This document shows positions 1 through 8,944 of a DNA stretch of 64,000 nucleotides, piece after piece. The translations under genes and the position numbers were made by a program. Origin of the DNA: Duganella sp. 1411 (GTDB lineage: Bacteria > Pseudomonadota > Gammaproteobacteria > Burkholderiales > Burkholderiaceae_D). Below the pieces are notes generated by a model. It made no database searches and was not told where the DNA came from. It was given only the letters and a program-made list of their open reading frames with translations. Position 1 is the first letter of the stretch. Every line of letters starts with the position of its first letter. Location of the stretch: contig NZ_JAFICD010000001.1 of NCBI RefSeq assembly GCF_017833525.1, forward strand, positions 1,798,001 through 1,862,000, read 5' to 3'.

Positions 1-366
1 CCCCTCCACCACCTTGCCGTCGTGGCTGACCAAGATCAGATCCGATACGCGAATATGGCCGAAGTAGACGCCCGCCGGGTTGACCCAGAAGTGGTCCGGG
101 TATTCCGGATCGCGCGCGGTGATATGGCCGGCGCCGCCCATGTCGTAGCCATAGCGCGCGAACAGGCGGAAGGAAACCGCCAGCCTCTCCTTGCGGTACT
201 GTCGCTGGCCTTCGATGGTCGGCGGTGGCGGCGGTTCTGCGAAAATGATGCTGCCGTTGGCGTCACGCGGCGCGGCGTAGATCGCCGGACGGGGAAGGCT
301 CTTGCCAACCTGGCGCAGGTGGGGCCGCGACAACGGCGCCGAATAAAGCGGTGATGAGCTGCTCAT
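1..366 (-). CDS. Class II aldolase/adducin family protein, N-terminal 122 residues only (runs off window start)
   Basis: The frame is open from the ATG at 366 to the window edge. The visible part contains LAVSFRLFARYGYD and GGAGHITARDPE, followed by a Gly/His-rich segment typical of the class II aldolase/adducin N-terminus. Members are metal-dependent aldolases or decarboxylases acting on hydroxylated carbon skeletons; the metal-binding His cluster would lie outside the window. It is the last visible gene of the minus-strand operon that starts with the SsuC-like permease, 17 bases behind the hydroxyacid dehydrogenase. The substrate cannot be told; by context it may process the carbon skeleton left after a monooxygenase step (inference). 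Confidence 0.8.
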   Translation of the reverse strand, partial: MSSSSPLYSAPLSRPHLRQVGKSLPRPAIYAAPRDANGSIIFAEPPPPPTIEGQRQYRKERLAVSFRLFARYGYDMGGAGHITARDPEYPDHFWVNPAGVYFGHIRVSDLILVSHDGKVVEG

Positions 367-383
367 GATTGTTCCTTGTAAGT

Positions 384-1352
384 TCAGTAGCCGCGCGCGG
401 TGTCGACCACGTCGGTCAAAGGTTCGCCGCTGCGGAAGCGGTCCAGGTTCAGCACGAACTTGTCGATCAGCGCCGGCACGATCTGGTCGGTGCTGGGTGA
501 AATATGCGGCGACAGACGCACGCGCGGATGACCGTAGAACGCATGCCCGGCCGGTAGCGGCTCCGGATCGGTCACGTCCAACGTCGCCAACGCCACCTTG
601 CCTTCGTTGAGGGCATCGAGCAGCGCCTGGTGGTCGACCAGATTGCCGCGCGCGATATTAATCAAGTGCAGTCCTGGCTTGGCATGGGCCAGCGCGGCGC
701 GGCTGATCGCGTGGCGCGTTTCGGCGGTGGACGGCGCCGCCAGCACCAGATGATCGGAGCGCGCCAGCAGCTGATCGAGCGAATCGACCCGTTCGACGCC
801 AGCGATGCCGAAAGTAGCGTCGGAGCGGCGCAGCGCCACCACCTTGATGCCCAGTGCCAGCGCGCGCTGCGCCAGCGCCTGTCCGATCGAGCCAAAGCCG
901 TAAAGGCCAAGCGTCGTCCCTTGCACCAGGCCTAGCGACAGCCGGCGCCAGTCGCTGGCCTGCTCCAGCCAAATTTCCGGAATACGCTTGGCGGCCGTGA
1001 AGATCGCCGCCAGCACGTATTCGGCGATGGCCACGGAGGCGGTGCCGCGCGCCGACGTGACCACCGGCCCCTGGAACAGCCAGTGCGGGTAGTAGTCGAT
1101 GCCGACGGAAGCCAACTGCACCCAGCGCACCGCGTCCCAGCCTTCCGGCGCGGGCGTCTGCAACAGCGTCTGGCCTTTCGGGGCGGGCAGCGCGAACAGG
1201 ACATCGGCGCCGCGCGGCAGTTCCGTCAACGGGCCAGGCGGCACATCGCGCACGGCCAGGCCGGTACGTTCGGCCAGCAGCGCGTTCACCTCGGGGGCGA
1301 ACTGGCTGGCGACGATGATGTCGCTCTTGTTTAGGCTGGTGGATAAACTCAT
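384..1352 (-). CDS. D-2-hydroxyacid dehydrogenase (NAD(P)-dependent)
   Basis: A 322-residue protein with the D-isomer-specific 2-hydroxyacid dehydrogenase fold. The Rossmann motif GLYGFGSIGQAL lies near residue 150. The catalytic set is visible as Arg in NIARGNLVDH, Glu in TDPEPLP and His in LSPHIS. It should reversibly reduce a 2-keto acid to the D-2-hydroxy acid in the cytoplasm. It lies between the flavin monooxygenase (13-base gap) and the aldolase in one operon, so it probably handles an aldehyde or keto product of the pathway. It belongs to the GhrA-like branch and is a distant relative of the gene at 61538-62467. The exact substrate is unknown. Confidence 0.85.
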   Translation of the reverse strand: MSLSTSLNKSDIIVASQFAPEVNALLAERTGLAVRDVPPGPLTELPRGADVLFALPAPKGQTLLQTPAPEGWDAVRWVQLASVGIDYYPHWLFQGPVVTSARGTASVAIAEYVLAAIFTAAKRIPEIWLEQASDWRRLSLGLVQGTTLGLYGFGSIGQALAQRALALGIKVVALRRSDATFGIAGVERVDSLDQLLARSDHLVLAAPSTAETRHAISRAALAHAKPGLHLINIARGNLVDHQALLDALNEGKVALATLDVTDPEPLPAGHAFYGHPRVRLSPHISPSTDQIVPALIDKFVLNLDRFRSGEPLTDVVDTARGY

Positions 1353-1365
1353 CGACTGCTCCGTA

Positions 1366-2481
1366 TCAGGCGGCCAGGCGCGATGGCTGATCGGTTTGCC
1401 GCGCTTCGCGTTCGGCCACCGCCGCGCGCACCAGCGGAATCAGCTCGCGGCCGTACTGCAGCGCGTCCTGGATCGGGTCGAAACCCCGGATCAGGAAGGT
1501 GGTCACGCCCAGTTCCCAGTACTTGAGCAGCGCATCGCGCACCTGCTCCGGCGTGCCGACCAAGCCGGTCGAGTTGCCGGCGGCCTTGGTCAGCGCGGCG
1601 ATCCCGGTCCACAGGCGCTCATCGACCACCCTGCCCTGCGCCGCCGTGTCGAGCAGGCGCCGGGAGCCGGCGTTCTGCGGCTGCTGCGGGCGCTGGCTGA
1701 AGTGGACATTGCCCTTCACCCGTTCGGTGGCGGTGGCCAGGATGGCGTCGGCCTTGGCCCAGGCCTGTTCCTCGGTCGCCGCCAGCACGGGGCGCAGCGA
1801 CAGGCTGAATCGGATCTTGTCGGCGCGGCCATGCTTGGCGGCGGCCGCACGCACCCGGGCGATCGTCTCGGCCACCTGCGCCAGCGACTCGCCCCACAGC
1901 GCGTACACGTCCGCATGCTTGCCCGCCACGTCGATGGCCGCCTCCGACGACCCGCCGAAGTAGACCGGAATATGCTGGTTGTTCAGCGGGCGCACGCCGG
2001 CGTACTGGCCTTTGAAGCGGTAGATCGGGCCTTCGTGATCGAACGGGCCTTCCGAGGTCCAGGTTTTCCTGACCACGTCCAGGTATTCGTCGGTGCGCTG
2101 GTAGCGCTGGTCGTGATCGAGGAAGTCGCCGTCGCGCTGCTGTTCGGTGTCGTCGCCGCCGCTGATGACGTGGACCGCCAGACGGCCGTCGCTGAAGTGG
2201 TCCAGCGTGGCGAACTGGCGCGCCGCCAAGGTCGGCGACACGAAGCCAGGACGATGGGCCAGCAGGATGCCCAGCTTCTGCGTCTGCGATGCGATATAGG
2301 AGGCGACCTGGAAGCCGTCCACGGAGGCGCTGCTGTGGGCCACGAGCACGCGATCGAAACCGGCGTATTCGTGGGCGCGTGCGACAGCGCCAAGGAAGCT
2401 CTTGTTGACGACGGAGCCCTGGGGCAGCACGGTTTCGGAGACTTCCTGGGTGGCGCTAAAGCCGATGAATTCAATGCTCAT
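1366..2481 (-). CDS. LLM-class flavin-dependent monooxygenase, SsuD-like
   Basis: A 371-residue bacterial luciferase-like TIM-barrel protein using reduced flavin. The N-terminal MSIEFIGF and the segment FSDGRLAVHVISGG fit alkanesulfonate monooxygenase (SsuD) and relatives, which release sulfite from organosulfonates. The start at 2481 is chosen because its ATG overlaps the stop of the upstream gene by four bases (ATGA), indicating translational coupling; the reading frame extends further upstream but overlaps that gene. Operon partners are an SsuBC-like transporter and an SfnC-like flavoprotein. No flavin reductase gene is visible in the window. A role in organosulfur desulfonation is inferred from family and context. 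Confidence 0.85.
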   Translation of the reverse strand: MSIEFIGFSATQEVSETVLPQGSVVNKSFLGAVARAHEYAGFDRVLVAHSSASVDGFQVASYIASQTQKLGILLAHRPGFVSPTLAARQFATLDHFSDGRLAVHVISGGDDTEQQRDGDFLDHDQRYQRTDEYLDVVRKTWTSEGPFDHEGPIYRFKGQYAGVRPLNNQHIPVYFGGSSEAAIDVAGKHADVYALWGESLAQVAETIARVRAAAAKHGRADKIRFSLSLRPVLAATEEQAWAKADAILATATERVKGNVHFSQRPQQPQNAGSRRLLDTAAQGRVVDERLWTGIAALTKAAGNSTGLVGTPEQVRDALLKYWELGVTTFLIRGFDPIQDALQYGRELIPLVRAAVAEREARQTDQPSRLAA

Positions 2482-3716
2482 GATGCTTCCTTTGCAGTGA
2501 TGGATGAAATACCGGCCACGCCGGACGAAGGTTTTTTCCTGGCGGCGCGGGCGGCGAATGCCGCCTTGCCGCTGTTGACTAAAATGGTGTCGTTCTGCGG
2601 CGTGTGAATACGGCTGCACAGCACATCCCGATAGTGGCGCTGCAACGGATTGGCGCGCGACAGGCCGGGATTGCCGCTTAACTCAATCGCCTTTTCCACC
2701 ACCTGGATAGCCTGGTTCGTCACCAGGTATTTGATCCGGAAGCCGTCCGATGCCGGCACCGCGCCGTTGGCGGCGGCGTCGATCAGCACGCGGTTGGAAA
2801 ACAGCCAGGCATCCAACTGACCCAGCGCCTCCTGAAAGCGCGGCAGGGTCGAAAGCGGCGCGCCCAGGTTGGCCGGCACGCGCTCCTCGATCCAGCCGGC
2901 CAACCAATCGCGGGCCGAACGCGCCACGGCGTCGTAGATGGCCGACAGCAGCACCGACATCCACAACAGCAACGAGACGTCCAGCTCCGGCGCGGCGCCG
3001 GCCGGCGCCACTTCCACCGCGTGATCGAGCGGCACCAGCACGTCGTCGAACACCACCTCATGGCTGCCGGTGGCGCGCATCCCCAGGTGATCCCAGTTTT
3101 CGATGACGGTGATGCCCGGGGTATCGCGACGCACCAGCCAGCTGCCGACCAGCGGCTCCGGATCGTCGCTGCGGGCCCATACACCCAGCCAGGTCAAACG
3201 CGGTATGCCGGTCGAATAGATCTTGCGGCCGCTGATGCGCCAACCTTCCGGGGTGCGGCGCGCGGTGGTCGCCGGCAGGCCGCCGCGCGCGGGCGTACCC
3301 AGTTCCGGTTCCACGCGCAACGCGTTGATCAGGGCACCGTCGCGCAGGGTCTCTTCGACAACACGCTGCAGCAGGTGCGGCGGCCACTTCGACTGGCGGC
3401 CGGACGCATGGTGCAGGTATTGCATCGTCAGCACCAGCGCGGTGGACGGCTCGCCGCGCGCCACGGCGGCGACCACGCGGGTTGTCTGCGCCAGGTTGGC
3501 GCCAAGCCCGCCCAGCGCGCGCGGCACCGTCAGGCCGAGCAGTCCCAGTTCATGCAGGCGCTCGAAATTCTTGTGCGGGAAGCTGGCGTCGCGGTCGTGC
3601 TGTTCGGCGGTGGCGCCGAATTCGGCGCTCAGGCTATCGAGCAGCGCGGCGAATTCCGGACTGTCCAACTGATGGACCGTATCGGCGACTGGCAGGCGGA
3701 GGACGGAGGTAGGCAT
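2478..3716 (-). CDS. Acyl-CoA dehydrogenase-fold flavoprotein, SfnC/DszC-like monooxygenase
   Basis: A 412-residue protein with the acyl-CoA dehydrogenase architecture: helical N-domain, a middle beta domain (about residues 130-240, with WRISGRKIYSTG and WDHLGMRATGS) and a helical C-domain. The group containing SfnC and DszC uses reduced flavin as a monooxygenase rather than dehydrogenating CoA esters, and is induced by sulfur starvation. It lies 2 bases behind the SsuB-like ATPase and overlaps the next gene by 4 bases. Together with the adjacent SsuD-like enzyme it points to organosulfur assimilation. True acyl-CoA dehydrogenase activity is less likely but not excluded. Confidence 0.82.
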   Translation of the reverse strand: MPTSVLRLPVADTVHQLDSPEFAALLDSLSAEFGATAEQHDRDASFPHKNFERLHELGLLGLTVPRALGGLGANLAQTTRVVAAVARGEPSTALVLTMQYLHHASGRQSKWPPHLLQRVVEETLRDGALINALRVEPELGTPARGGLPATTARRTPEGWRISGRKIYSTGIPRLTWLGVWARSDDPEPLVGSWLVRRDTPGITVIENWDHLGMRATGSHEVVFDDVLVPLDHAVEVAPAGAAPELDVSLLLWMSVLLSAIYDAVARSARDWLAGWIEERVPANLGAPLSTLPRFQEALGQLDAWLFSNRVLIDAAANGAVPASDGFRIKYLVTNQAIQVVEKAIELSGNPGLSRANPLQRHYRDVLCSRIHTPQNDTILVNSGKAAFAARAARKKPSSGVAGISSITAKEAS

Positions 3717-3718
3717 GA

Positions 3719-4582
3719 TCAGATCGAGAAATTACTAAAGTTGAACGGGGTATGGACAGGTGCCGGCGCCTGGACTTCCGGCGCCGGCGGCGGCACGTCG
3801 GTTTCCACGCCCAGCAATTGCAGCAACTGGGCGCGAACCCTTTGGAACTCGGGCCGTTCGGCGCTGCGGGGGCGCGGCTGGGTGATCGCGATATCGGAAA
3901 CGATGCGGCCCTTCTCCAGCACCAGCACGCGGTCGGCCAGCAGCACCGCCTCGTCGACATCGTGGGTCACCAGCAGCACGGATGGCCGGTGCTGGCGCCA
4001 CAGCGTCAGGATCAGCTGGTGCATGCGGATGCGGGTCAGCGCGTCCAGCGCGGCGAAGGGCTCGTCGAGCAGCAGCAGTTGTGGTTCGCGCACCAGCGCC
4101 CGCGCCAGTGCCACGCGTTGCGCCTCGCCGCCGGACAGCGTCGCCGGCCACGCGTTCTCGCGGTGCTCCAGTCCCACCTCGGCCAGCGCCCGGCGCGCGC
4201 GCTCGCGCGGTTGCTCGATCTTCAATCCCAGCGTGACGTTGCGCCAGGCGCGCTTCCACGGCATCAGGCGCGGCTCCTGGAACACCGCGGCGCGGGCTTG
4301 CGGCACCTCCAACGTGCCGGAAGTGATGCGATCCAGCCCGGCCAGCGCGCGCAGCAGCGTGGTCTTGCCGGAACCGCTGCGGCCCAGCAGCGCGACGAAT
4401 TCGCCGGCGCGGATATCCAGGTTAAGCTGGTCGAGAATGAGGTTCGGGCCGAAACGTTTGCTCAACAGGCGCGCCTGCACTGGAGCGCGCGGTGGCACCG
4501 GCGCTTCCGGACGGAAGCCGGCGACGCCGTCGTTGCGCGCAGTGAGGCCAACGCCGGGCAGATCGAGTTGAATGGTTCGCAT
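3719..4582 (-). CDS. ABC transporter ATP-binding protein, SsuB/TauB-like
   Basis: A 287-residue ATPase. Walker A is LLGRSGSGKTTLLR (about residue 68), the signature motif is LSGGEAQRVALARAL and Walker B is LLLLDEPFAALD. It belongs to the nitrate/sulfonate/taurine family and would power import through the permease encoded just upstream (2-base gap). The N-terminus is about 35 residues longer than a minimal SsuB, and there is a proline-rich tail with several PAP/PAPEVQAP-type turns. The substrate is not readable from the ATPase. The binding protein for this system is probably the SsuA-like protein at 11258-12238, since none lies within the operon. Confidence 0.9.
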   Translation of the reverse strand: MRTIQLDLPGVGLTARNDGVAGFRPEAPVPPRAPVQARLLSKRFGPNLILDQLNLDIRAGEFVALLGRSGSGKTTLLRALAGLDRITSGTLEVPQARAAVFQEPRLMPWKRAWRNVTLGLKIEQPRERARRALAEVGLEHRENAWPATLSGGEAQRVALARALVREPQLLLLDEPFAALDALTRIRMHQLILTLWRQHRPSVLLVTHDVDEAVLLADRVLVLEKGRIVSDIAITQPRPRSAERPEFQRVRAQLLQLLGVETDVPPPAPEVQAPAPVHTPFNFSNFSI

Positions 4583-4584
4583 AC

Positions 4585-5424
4585 TCAGTCCTTGATGAAA
4601 GTCGGACGCCAGGCCAGCGCATAGTGTTCGATGGCGCGCACCAGCAGGTCGGTGGCGAGGCCCAGCAGGCTGTAGACCAGCAGGCAGACGACGATGACGT
4701 CGGTGCGCATGAAGTCGCGGGCATTGTTAATCAGGTAGCCCAGGCCCGCAGTGGCGTTGATCTGCTCCACCGCCACCAGCGACAACCAGCTCACGCCCAG
4801 CGAATAGCGCAGGCCGACCAGGAAGGATGGCAAGGCGCCGGGCAGGATCACGTGCACGATCAGCTGCGGATAGCTCAAGCCGAACAACCGCGCCGCCTCG
4901 ACCAGTTTGGAATCGATGCCGCGAATACCGCTGTACAGCGTCAGGTACATCGGGAAGGTGGTGGCGAACGCGATCAAGGCGATCTTGGTGAATTCGCCGA
5001 TGCCGAACCACAGGATGAACAACGGCACCAGCCCGAGGAAAGGCAAGGTACGCGCCATCTGCATGGTCGAATCGACCGCCACCTCGCCCTGGCGCGACAG
5101 GCCGGCGATCAGCGCCAGCGCGGTGCCCAGCGTGAGCGACACCGACAGGCCGGTGAGAACGCGGTGTAGCGACACCCACACGTTGCTGCCCATTTCACCG
5201 GATACGATCAGCTCTCCCAGCGTGACGAAGATCTGCGACGGCGCCGCCAGCACGCGCTCTGGCAGCACGCCGGCGCGCGAGGCCAACTCCCACAGCGCGA
5301 GCAGCACCAGCGGGCTGGCGGCGCGCCGCAACACGGAGAGGAAAACGGAAGGCTTGGCTGGAGCGGGTGCGGTGCCGGCGGCCGGTACCGTGACACCGCT
5401 ATAGGCAGGAGTAGAAACCGACAT
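4585..5424 (-). CDS. ABC transporter permease, SsuC-like
   Basis: A 279-residue inner-membrane protein with about six hydrophobic segments and a hydrophilic N-terminal leader of about 25 residues. The EAA loop that contacts the ATPase is visible as EAARLFGLSYPQ near residue 180. It belongs to the BPD_transp_1 family of nitrate/sulfonate/taurine permeases. It is the first gene of the operon running down to the aldolase at the window edge. The 129 bases upstream carry a copy of the 54-base repeated element (5494-5547), so LysR control is likely. Substrate specificity is inferred from neighbours only. Confidence 0.9.
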   Translation of the reverse strand: MSVSTPAYSGVTVPAAGTAPAPAKPSVFLSVLRRAASPLVLLALWELASRAGVLPERVLAAPSQIFVTLGELIVSGEMGSNVWVSLHRVLTGLSVSLTLGTALALIAGLSRQGEVAVDSTMQMARTLPFLGLVPLFILWFGIGEFTKIALIAFATTFPMYLTLYSGIRGIDSKLVEAARLFGLSYPQLIVHVILPGALPSFLVGLRYSLGVSWLSLVAVEQINATAGLGYLINNARDFMRTDVIVVCLLVYSLLGLATDLLVRAIEHYALAWRPTFIKD

Positions 5425-5493
5425 GTCTTTGCTTCCCTATGCTGAAGATTCGAAGGCTTCGAGAGCCGTTGAAATCTAGTATAGGTAGCAAAT

Positions 5494-5547
5494 GATTATG
5501 TCAAAACTAATTGTTTCGACTATTGATATATGATTTTCAGGAATAAT
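5494..5547. promoter_or_regulatory. 54-base upstream element, copy A (likely LysR-regulator operator/promoter of the ssuC-like operon)
   Basis: An AT-rich block in otherwise GC-rich DNA. It matches 11108-11161 at about 38-40 of 54 positions without gaps. Shared blocks include ATTATGT, AAACTAATTGTTT (5504-5516, itself an AAAC-N5-GTTT inverted repeat), ATATGA and GAATAAT. Both copies have the same orientation relative to a minus-strand gene, with the core 80 bases (here) and 60 bases (copy B) from the start codon. Binding by the LysR protein encoded next door is inference. Confidence 0.65.
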
Positions 5548-5553
5548 TAAGGG

Positions 5554-6480
5554 CTAGCGCGCGGCCACCTTCGGCACCGCCTTCAGCGGCGCCTCGGCGA
5601 ATGCCTGCTCCACCGCCTGCGCGAAGAAATCGATCGCATGCCGCACCGGCCCTGGCTGCAAAGGCTGCACCAGCCAGATCTCCAGCACGGGCTTGAAGTC
5701 GACCACGTTGACGATGTCTAGTTGCGCGCGGTGGCGGCTGCGCTCCAGGATGGGAAGCGGCATCAGCCCCAGTCCCAGGCCGCTAGCGGCCAGCCCCAGT
5801 TGCAGGTCGGCGCCGAAGGTCTCGAGATTGATCTTGAACGACAGCCCCTGCTCCATCAGCGCGCGCGCCAGCCCGGCGCGGAAGCCGCAGCCGTCCGGAT
5901 TGAGCACCCAGCCGGTGCCGAAGATATCGCGCAGCTTGTAGGCGCGCTTGGGCATGGCGCCCTTCTGCGCGACGACAACCAGCTCGATGCGCCCCAGCGT
6001 ACGCCCGCGCAGCCCTTCCGGCAGCACTTTCGTGGCCGGGAACAACGCCACCGCCGCGTCGATCTCCGCGTTGGCGACGCGCTCGACCAACTGCGATCCC
6101 CAGCCCGACGTCACCTCGGTGTGCAAACCGTCGAAGGCGCGGTTCAGATTTTGCAGCGTATCGAGCAGCACCACGTCGCCGATGGTTTGGATGACGCCGA
6201 TGCGGAACACGCCGCGCGGGGCTTGGTCCACCTGCACCAGGTCGCGCAGGCGGTCCACTTCCTGCAGCACCCTGCCGCACTGCTCGAACACCTGCTTGCC
6301 CATCAAGCTGGGTTTGGGCGGCTTGACGCTGCGGTCGAGCAGTTCCACGCCAAGCTCCTGCTCCAGGTTCTGAACGCGGCGGGTGATCGCCGACTGGGTC
6401 AAGCCCAGCGTCTCGGCGGCGGCGCTGACCGACTGGCTGCGCACCACCGCAACGAACGCACTGATGTCATCTATTTTCAT
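5554..6480 (-). CDS. LysR family transcriptional regulator
   Basis: A 308-residue LysR-type regulator. The winged HTH occupies residues 1-60 (FVAVVRSQSVSAAAETLGLTQSAITRRVQNLE). The effector-binding domain of two Rossmann-like lobes follows from about residue 90. It is encoded 50 bases behind the TonB receptor gene on the same strand and just upstream of the ssuC-like operon. It is therefore the obvious regulator of both operons, and the 54-base element found upstream of each is its probable target. The ligand is unknown; CysB/Cbl relatives sense sulfur compounds, but this protein is not clearly CysB. Confidence 0.9.
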   Translation of the reverse strand: MKIDDISAFVAVVRSQSVSAAAETLGLTQSAITRRVQNLEQELGVELLDRSVKPPKPSLMGKQVFEQCGRVLQEVDRLRDLVQVDQAPRGVFRIGVIQTIGDVVLLDTLQNLNRAFDGLHTEVTSGWGSQLVERVANAEIDAAVALFPATKVLPEGLRGRTLGRIELVVVAQKGAMPKRAYKLRDIFGTGWVLNPDGCGFRAGLARALMEQGLSFKINLETFGADLQLGLAASGLGLGLMPLPILERSRHRAQLDIVNVVDFKPVLEIWLVQPLQPGPVRHAIDFFAQAVEQAFAEAPLKAVPKVAAR

Positions 6481-6530
6481 GTAAGTATCGCGTTAAGCCA
6501 TGCAAAAACAGACGTCATATTACCCCCTTA

Positions 6531-8918
6531 TCAGAACTTGTAGTTCGCCCTCACATAGTAATAACCGCCGTTGAACGGTATCTGCGCGGCCGCCGTATCG
6601 TACTGATACACGCCCAGGTAACGACTGGTGGCCGGCACCTTGGTCGGATACACGTCGAACAGATTGGTCGCCCCGGCGGCCAGTTGCAGTTTTTTCGTCA
6701 CGGCGTAACGCACTTCCAGATCGGTCAGCGTTTTCGGCTTGTTCTCTATGTGGTTGAAGACCGTCGTCGAGTAGATATTCGGCCCGGAATAGAAAGTCGC
6801 CTCTGTCGCGGTCTTGCCGTATCGGGCCGCGTGCAGGCTCACGCTCCAGTCGTCCAGCGTCCAGACGCCGCCGACTATCAGCTTGTTCTTCGGCGTTGCA
6901 GTCGTCAGGTAGCCTACCTGCTGGGCATTGAGCAGCGTCTGTCCATTGCCGTCATTGGCCACCTTGGTCACCTTGCTGGTGTTGATGTTGGCGCTGAAGT
7001 CCCAGTCGATCCGTCCCAGGGCGCCCAGGTTGCTGGGATAACCCGCGACAAAATCCAGCCCCTGCGTGCGGGTGTCGACGCCGTTGGCGTAATAGCTGGC
7101 GCTCACCGACGACAGCCCGCTCGGCAGGCTGATGCCGGCCGCCGTCAGCGCATCGATCGCCGCCTGGCCAGTGTAGGTGCCGCCCTGGACGATACGGTCG
7201 CGGATCAGGATGCGGTAGGCGTCCACCGTGATGTGCAGATTGTCGATCGGCTCGGCGACAAGACCCAGATTGAAGCTGCGCGACTTCTCGGGACGCAGCG
7301 CCAGCGCGCCCAGTTTGCGGGCCGCGTCCGAATTGACGGCCAACTGGCCGCCGGCGGTGGTGGGCGACACCGCCAGGCTGGTGTAGTTTTCCTGCGCCAG
7401 CGACGGCGCGCGGAAGCCGGTGCTGGCCGTCGCGCGCAACGCGAAACGCGGATTGAACTCATAGCGAGTCGATACCTTGGCGTTGCGTGTGCTGCCCGCG
7501 TCGCTGTAATGCTCATAGCGGCCGGCCAGTTCGGCCTCCCACTGGTTCGTCAGCTTGGTCGAAAAATCGGCATAGGCGGCGCCGATATTACGCGAGTGTT
7601 TGCCGGCGCTGATGGGCGACAAACCGGGCAAAGCTTGCGATCCGCTGCCGAAATAGGACGCCTCGTCACCCGCCCCCACTTCATAGGTCTCCCGGCGGAA
7701 CTCCGCGCCCAGCGCGACGCTCAGCGAGGAAGGCAGAGCACCGGTGTCGAACCCGCGCGCCACGTCCGCATTGACGCTTTGCTGACTATTCTTGTACTGC
7801 GCCAGATGGAAGCTGGTCGGCGTGGCGCCGGTGGCCGCATACAAATCGGTGTTGGCCGAATCGACCATGTTGATCTTGACGTTGTCGATGCCGTAGCTGG
7901 CGCTCAGGTCCCAGCGCCATCCCGCCAGGTCCGTGCCCCTGATGCCGGCGGTCAGCGCGGCATCGGTCTCGTTGCTGGTTTCGACGGGACTAAAACCGCC
8001 CGGATGCACCTGCGGCAGCTTCGATGGCAGCCGATAGTTCTGATAGCTGCCGCCGGTGCGATGCGCCGCCGTCGCGAATGCGTACAGCTCGACATCCTTG
8101 TCGACCGCGATGCCGGCATTGGCGCCGAACGATTCGCGCCGCACTTGCGGATCGCCCAGCGTGCGGTTGACGTAGGTGCCGGTGCGTTCATCGGCGCCGC
8201 TGCGCATGCTGTGCTCATGGCGGCGGTATTCCGTACTCAGATGCAGGAAGCCATCCCCGCCCAGCGGCAGGCCCACATCGGCCGCGCCACCCAGCGTAAA
8301 GCCGTCGTGCTTATAGTATTCACCGGTGGTCGCGGTCAGGCTGCCTCCCTGGCTGGATGATTTAAGTATGACGTTGATCACGCCGGCGATGGCGTCCGAG
8401 CCGTATTGCGCCGCGGCGCCGTCGCGCAGCACCTCGATATGATCGACGGCGCTCACTGGTATCAGGTCGATATCGACCGGCGTCGCGCCCTGCTGCGATC
8501 CCGCATCTGCCGTGATGTTGGCCGAGGTGTGACGGCGCTTGCCGTTCACCAATAGCAGTACATGGTTGGGGCTAAGCCCGCGCAGCGTCAAGGCGCTGGT
8601 CAGGTTGGCGGCGTCGCCGGTTTGCGCCAGCCGGTTTATCGACGGCAGCAGCTTGACCAGCGCGTCACGCAGGTCGGTCTGGCCGGTACGCTGCAAATCC
8701 TTTGCGCTGATCACATCGATGGGGCTAAGGCTCTCTCCGGCCGAACGCTGGATGTCGCGGGTGCCGGTGACGACGACATCTTGCACCGCAACGGCGGCCA
8801 GCGCCGCCACCTCGGGTTCGGCATCAGCAGCGATGGCTGGCGCAACGGCTGCGTACAACAACGAGATGGCCAGTGCGGCGGGACGAAGGCGTGGTCGGAT
8901 CGATGATGGTTGATTCAT
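6531..8918 (-). CDS. TonB-dependent outer-membrane receptor
   Basis: A 795-residue receptor. The signal peptide is about residues 1-31 (cut near AIAADAE). A TonB box-like VQDVVVTGTR is near residue 45, followed by a plug domain with INRLAQTGDAAN and VEVLRDGAAAQYGSDAIAG-type segments. A 22-strand barrel follows, ending in the aromatic terminus YYVRANYKF. It imports a scarce solute across the outer membrane using TonB energy. It lies 26 bases behind the exported RidA gene in an operon with an exported amine oxidase and the LysR gene. The substrate is probably a compound acted on in the periplasm by that oxidase, rather than an iron siderophore (inference). Confidence 0.92.
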   Translation of the reverse strand: MNQPSSIRPRLRPAALAISLLYAAVAPAIAADAEPEVAALAAVAVQDVVVTGTRDIQRSAGESLSPIDVISAKDLQRTGQTDLRDALVKLLPSINRLAQTGDAANLTSALTLRGLSPNHVLLLVNGKRRHTSANITADAGSQQGATPVDIDLIPVSAVDHIEVLRDGAAAQYGSDAIAGVINVILKSSSQGGSLTATTGEYYKHDGFTLGGAADVGLPLGGDGFLHLSTEYRRHEHSMRSGADERTGTYVNRTLGDPQVRRESFGANAGIAVDKDVELYAFATAAHRTGGSYQNYRLPSKLPQVHPGGFSPVETSNETDAALTAGIRGTDLAGWRWDLSASYGIDNVKINMVDSANTDLYAATGATPTSFHLAQYKNSQQSVNADVARGFDTGALPSSLSVALGAEFRRETYEVGAGDEASYFGSGSQALPGLSPISAGKHSRNIGAAYADFSTKLTNQWEAELAGRYEHYSDAGSTRNAKVSTRYEFNPRFALRATASTGFRAPSLAQENYTSLAVSPTTAGGQLAVNSDAARKLGALALRPEKSRSFNLGLVAEPIDNLHITVDAYRILIRDRIVQGGTYTGQAAIDALTAAGISLPSGLSSVSASYYANGVDTRTQGLDFVAGYPSNLGALGRIDWDFSANINTSKVTKVANDGNGQTLLNAQQVGYLTTATPKNKLIVGGVWTLDDWSVSLHAARYGKTATEATFYSGPNIYSTTVFNHIENKPKTLTDLEVRYAVTKKLQLAAGATNLFDVYPTKVPATSRYLGVYQYDTAAAQIPFNGGYYYVRANYKF

Positions 8919-8944
8919 GCGGTTCAGCTCCTGAATAAAAAAAG

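Noticed and set aside
6684-8360. 558-residue plus-strand frame opposite the first TonB receptor
   Set aside because: Composition and lack of any domain mark it as a shadow of the receptor gene.
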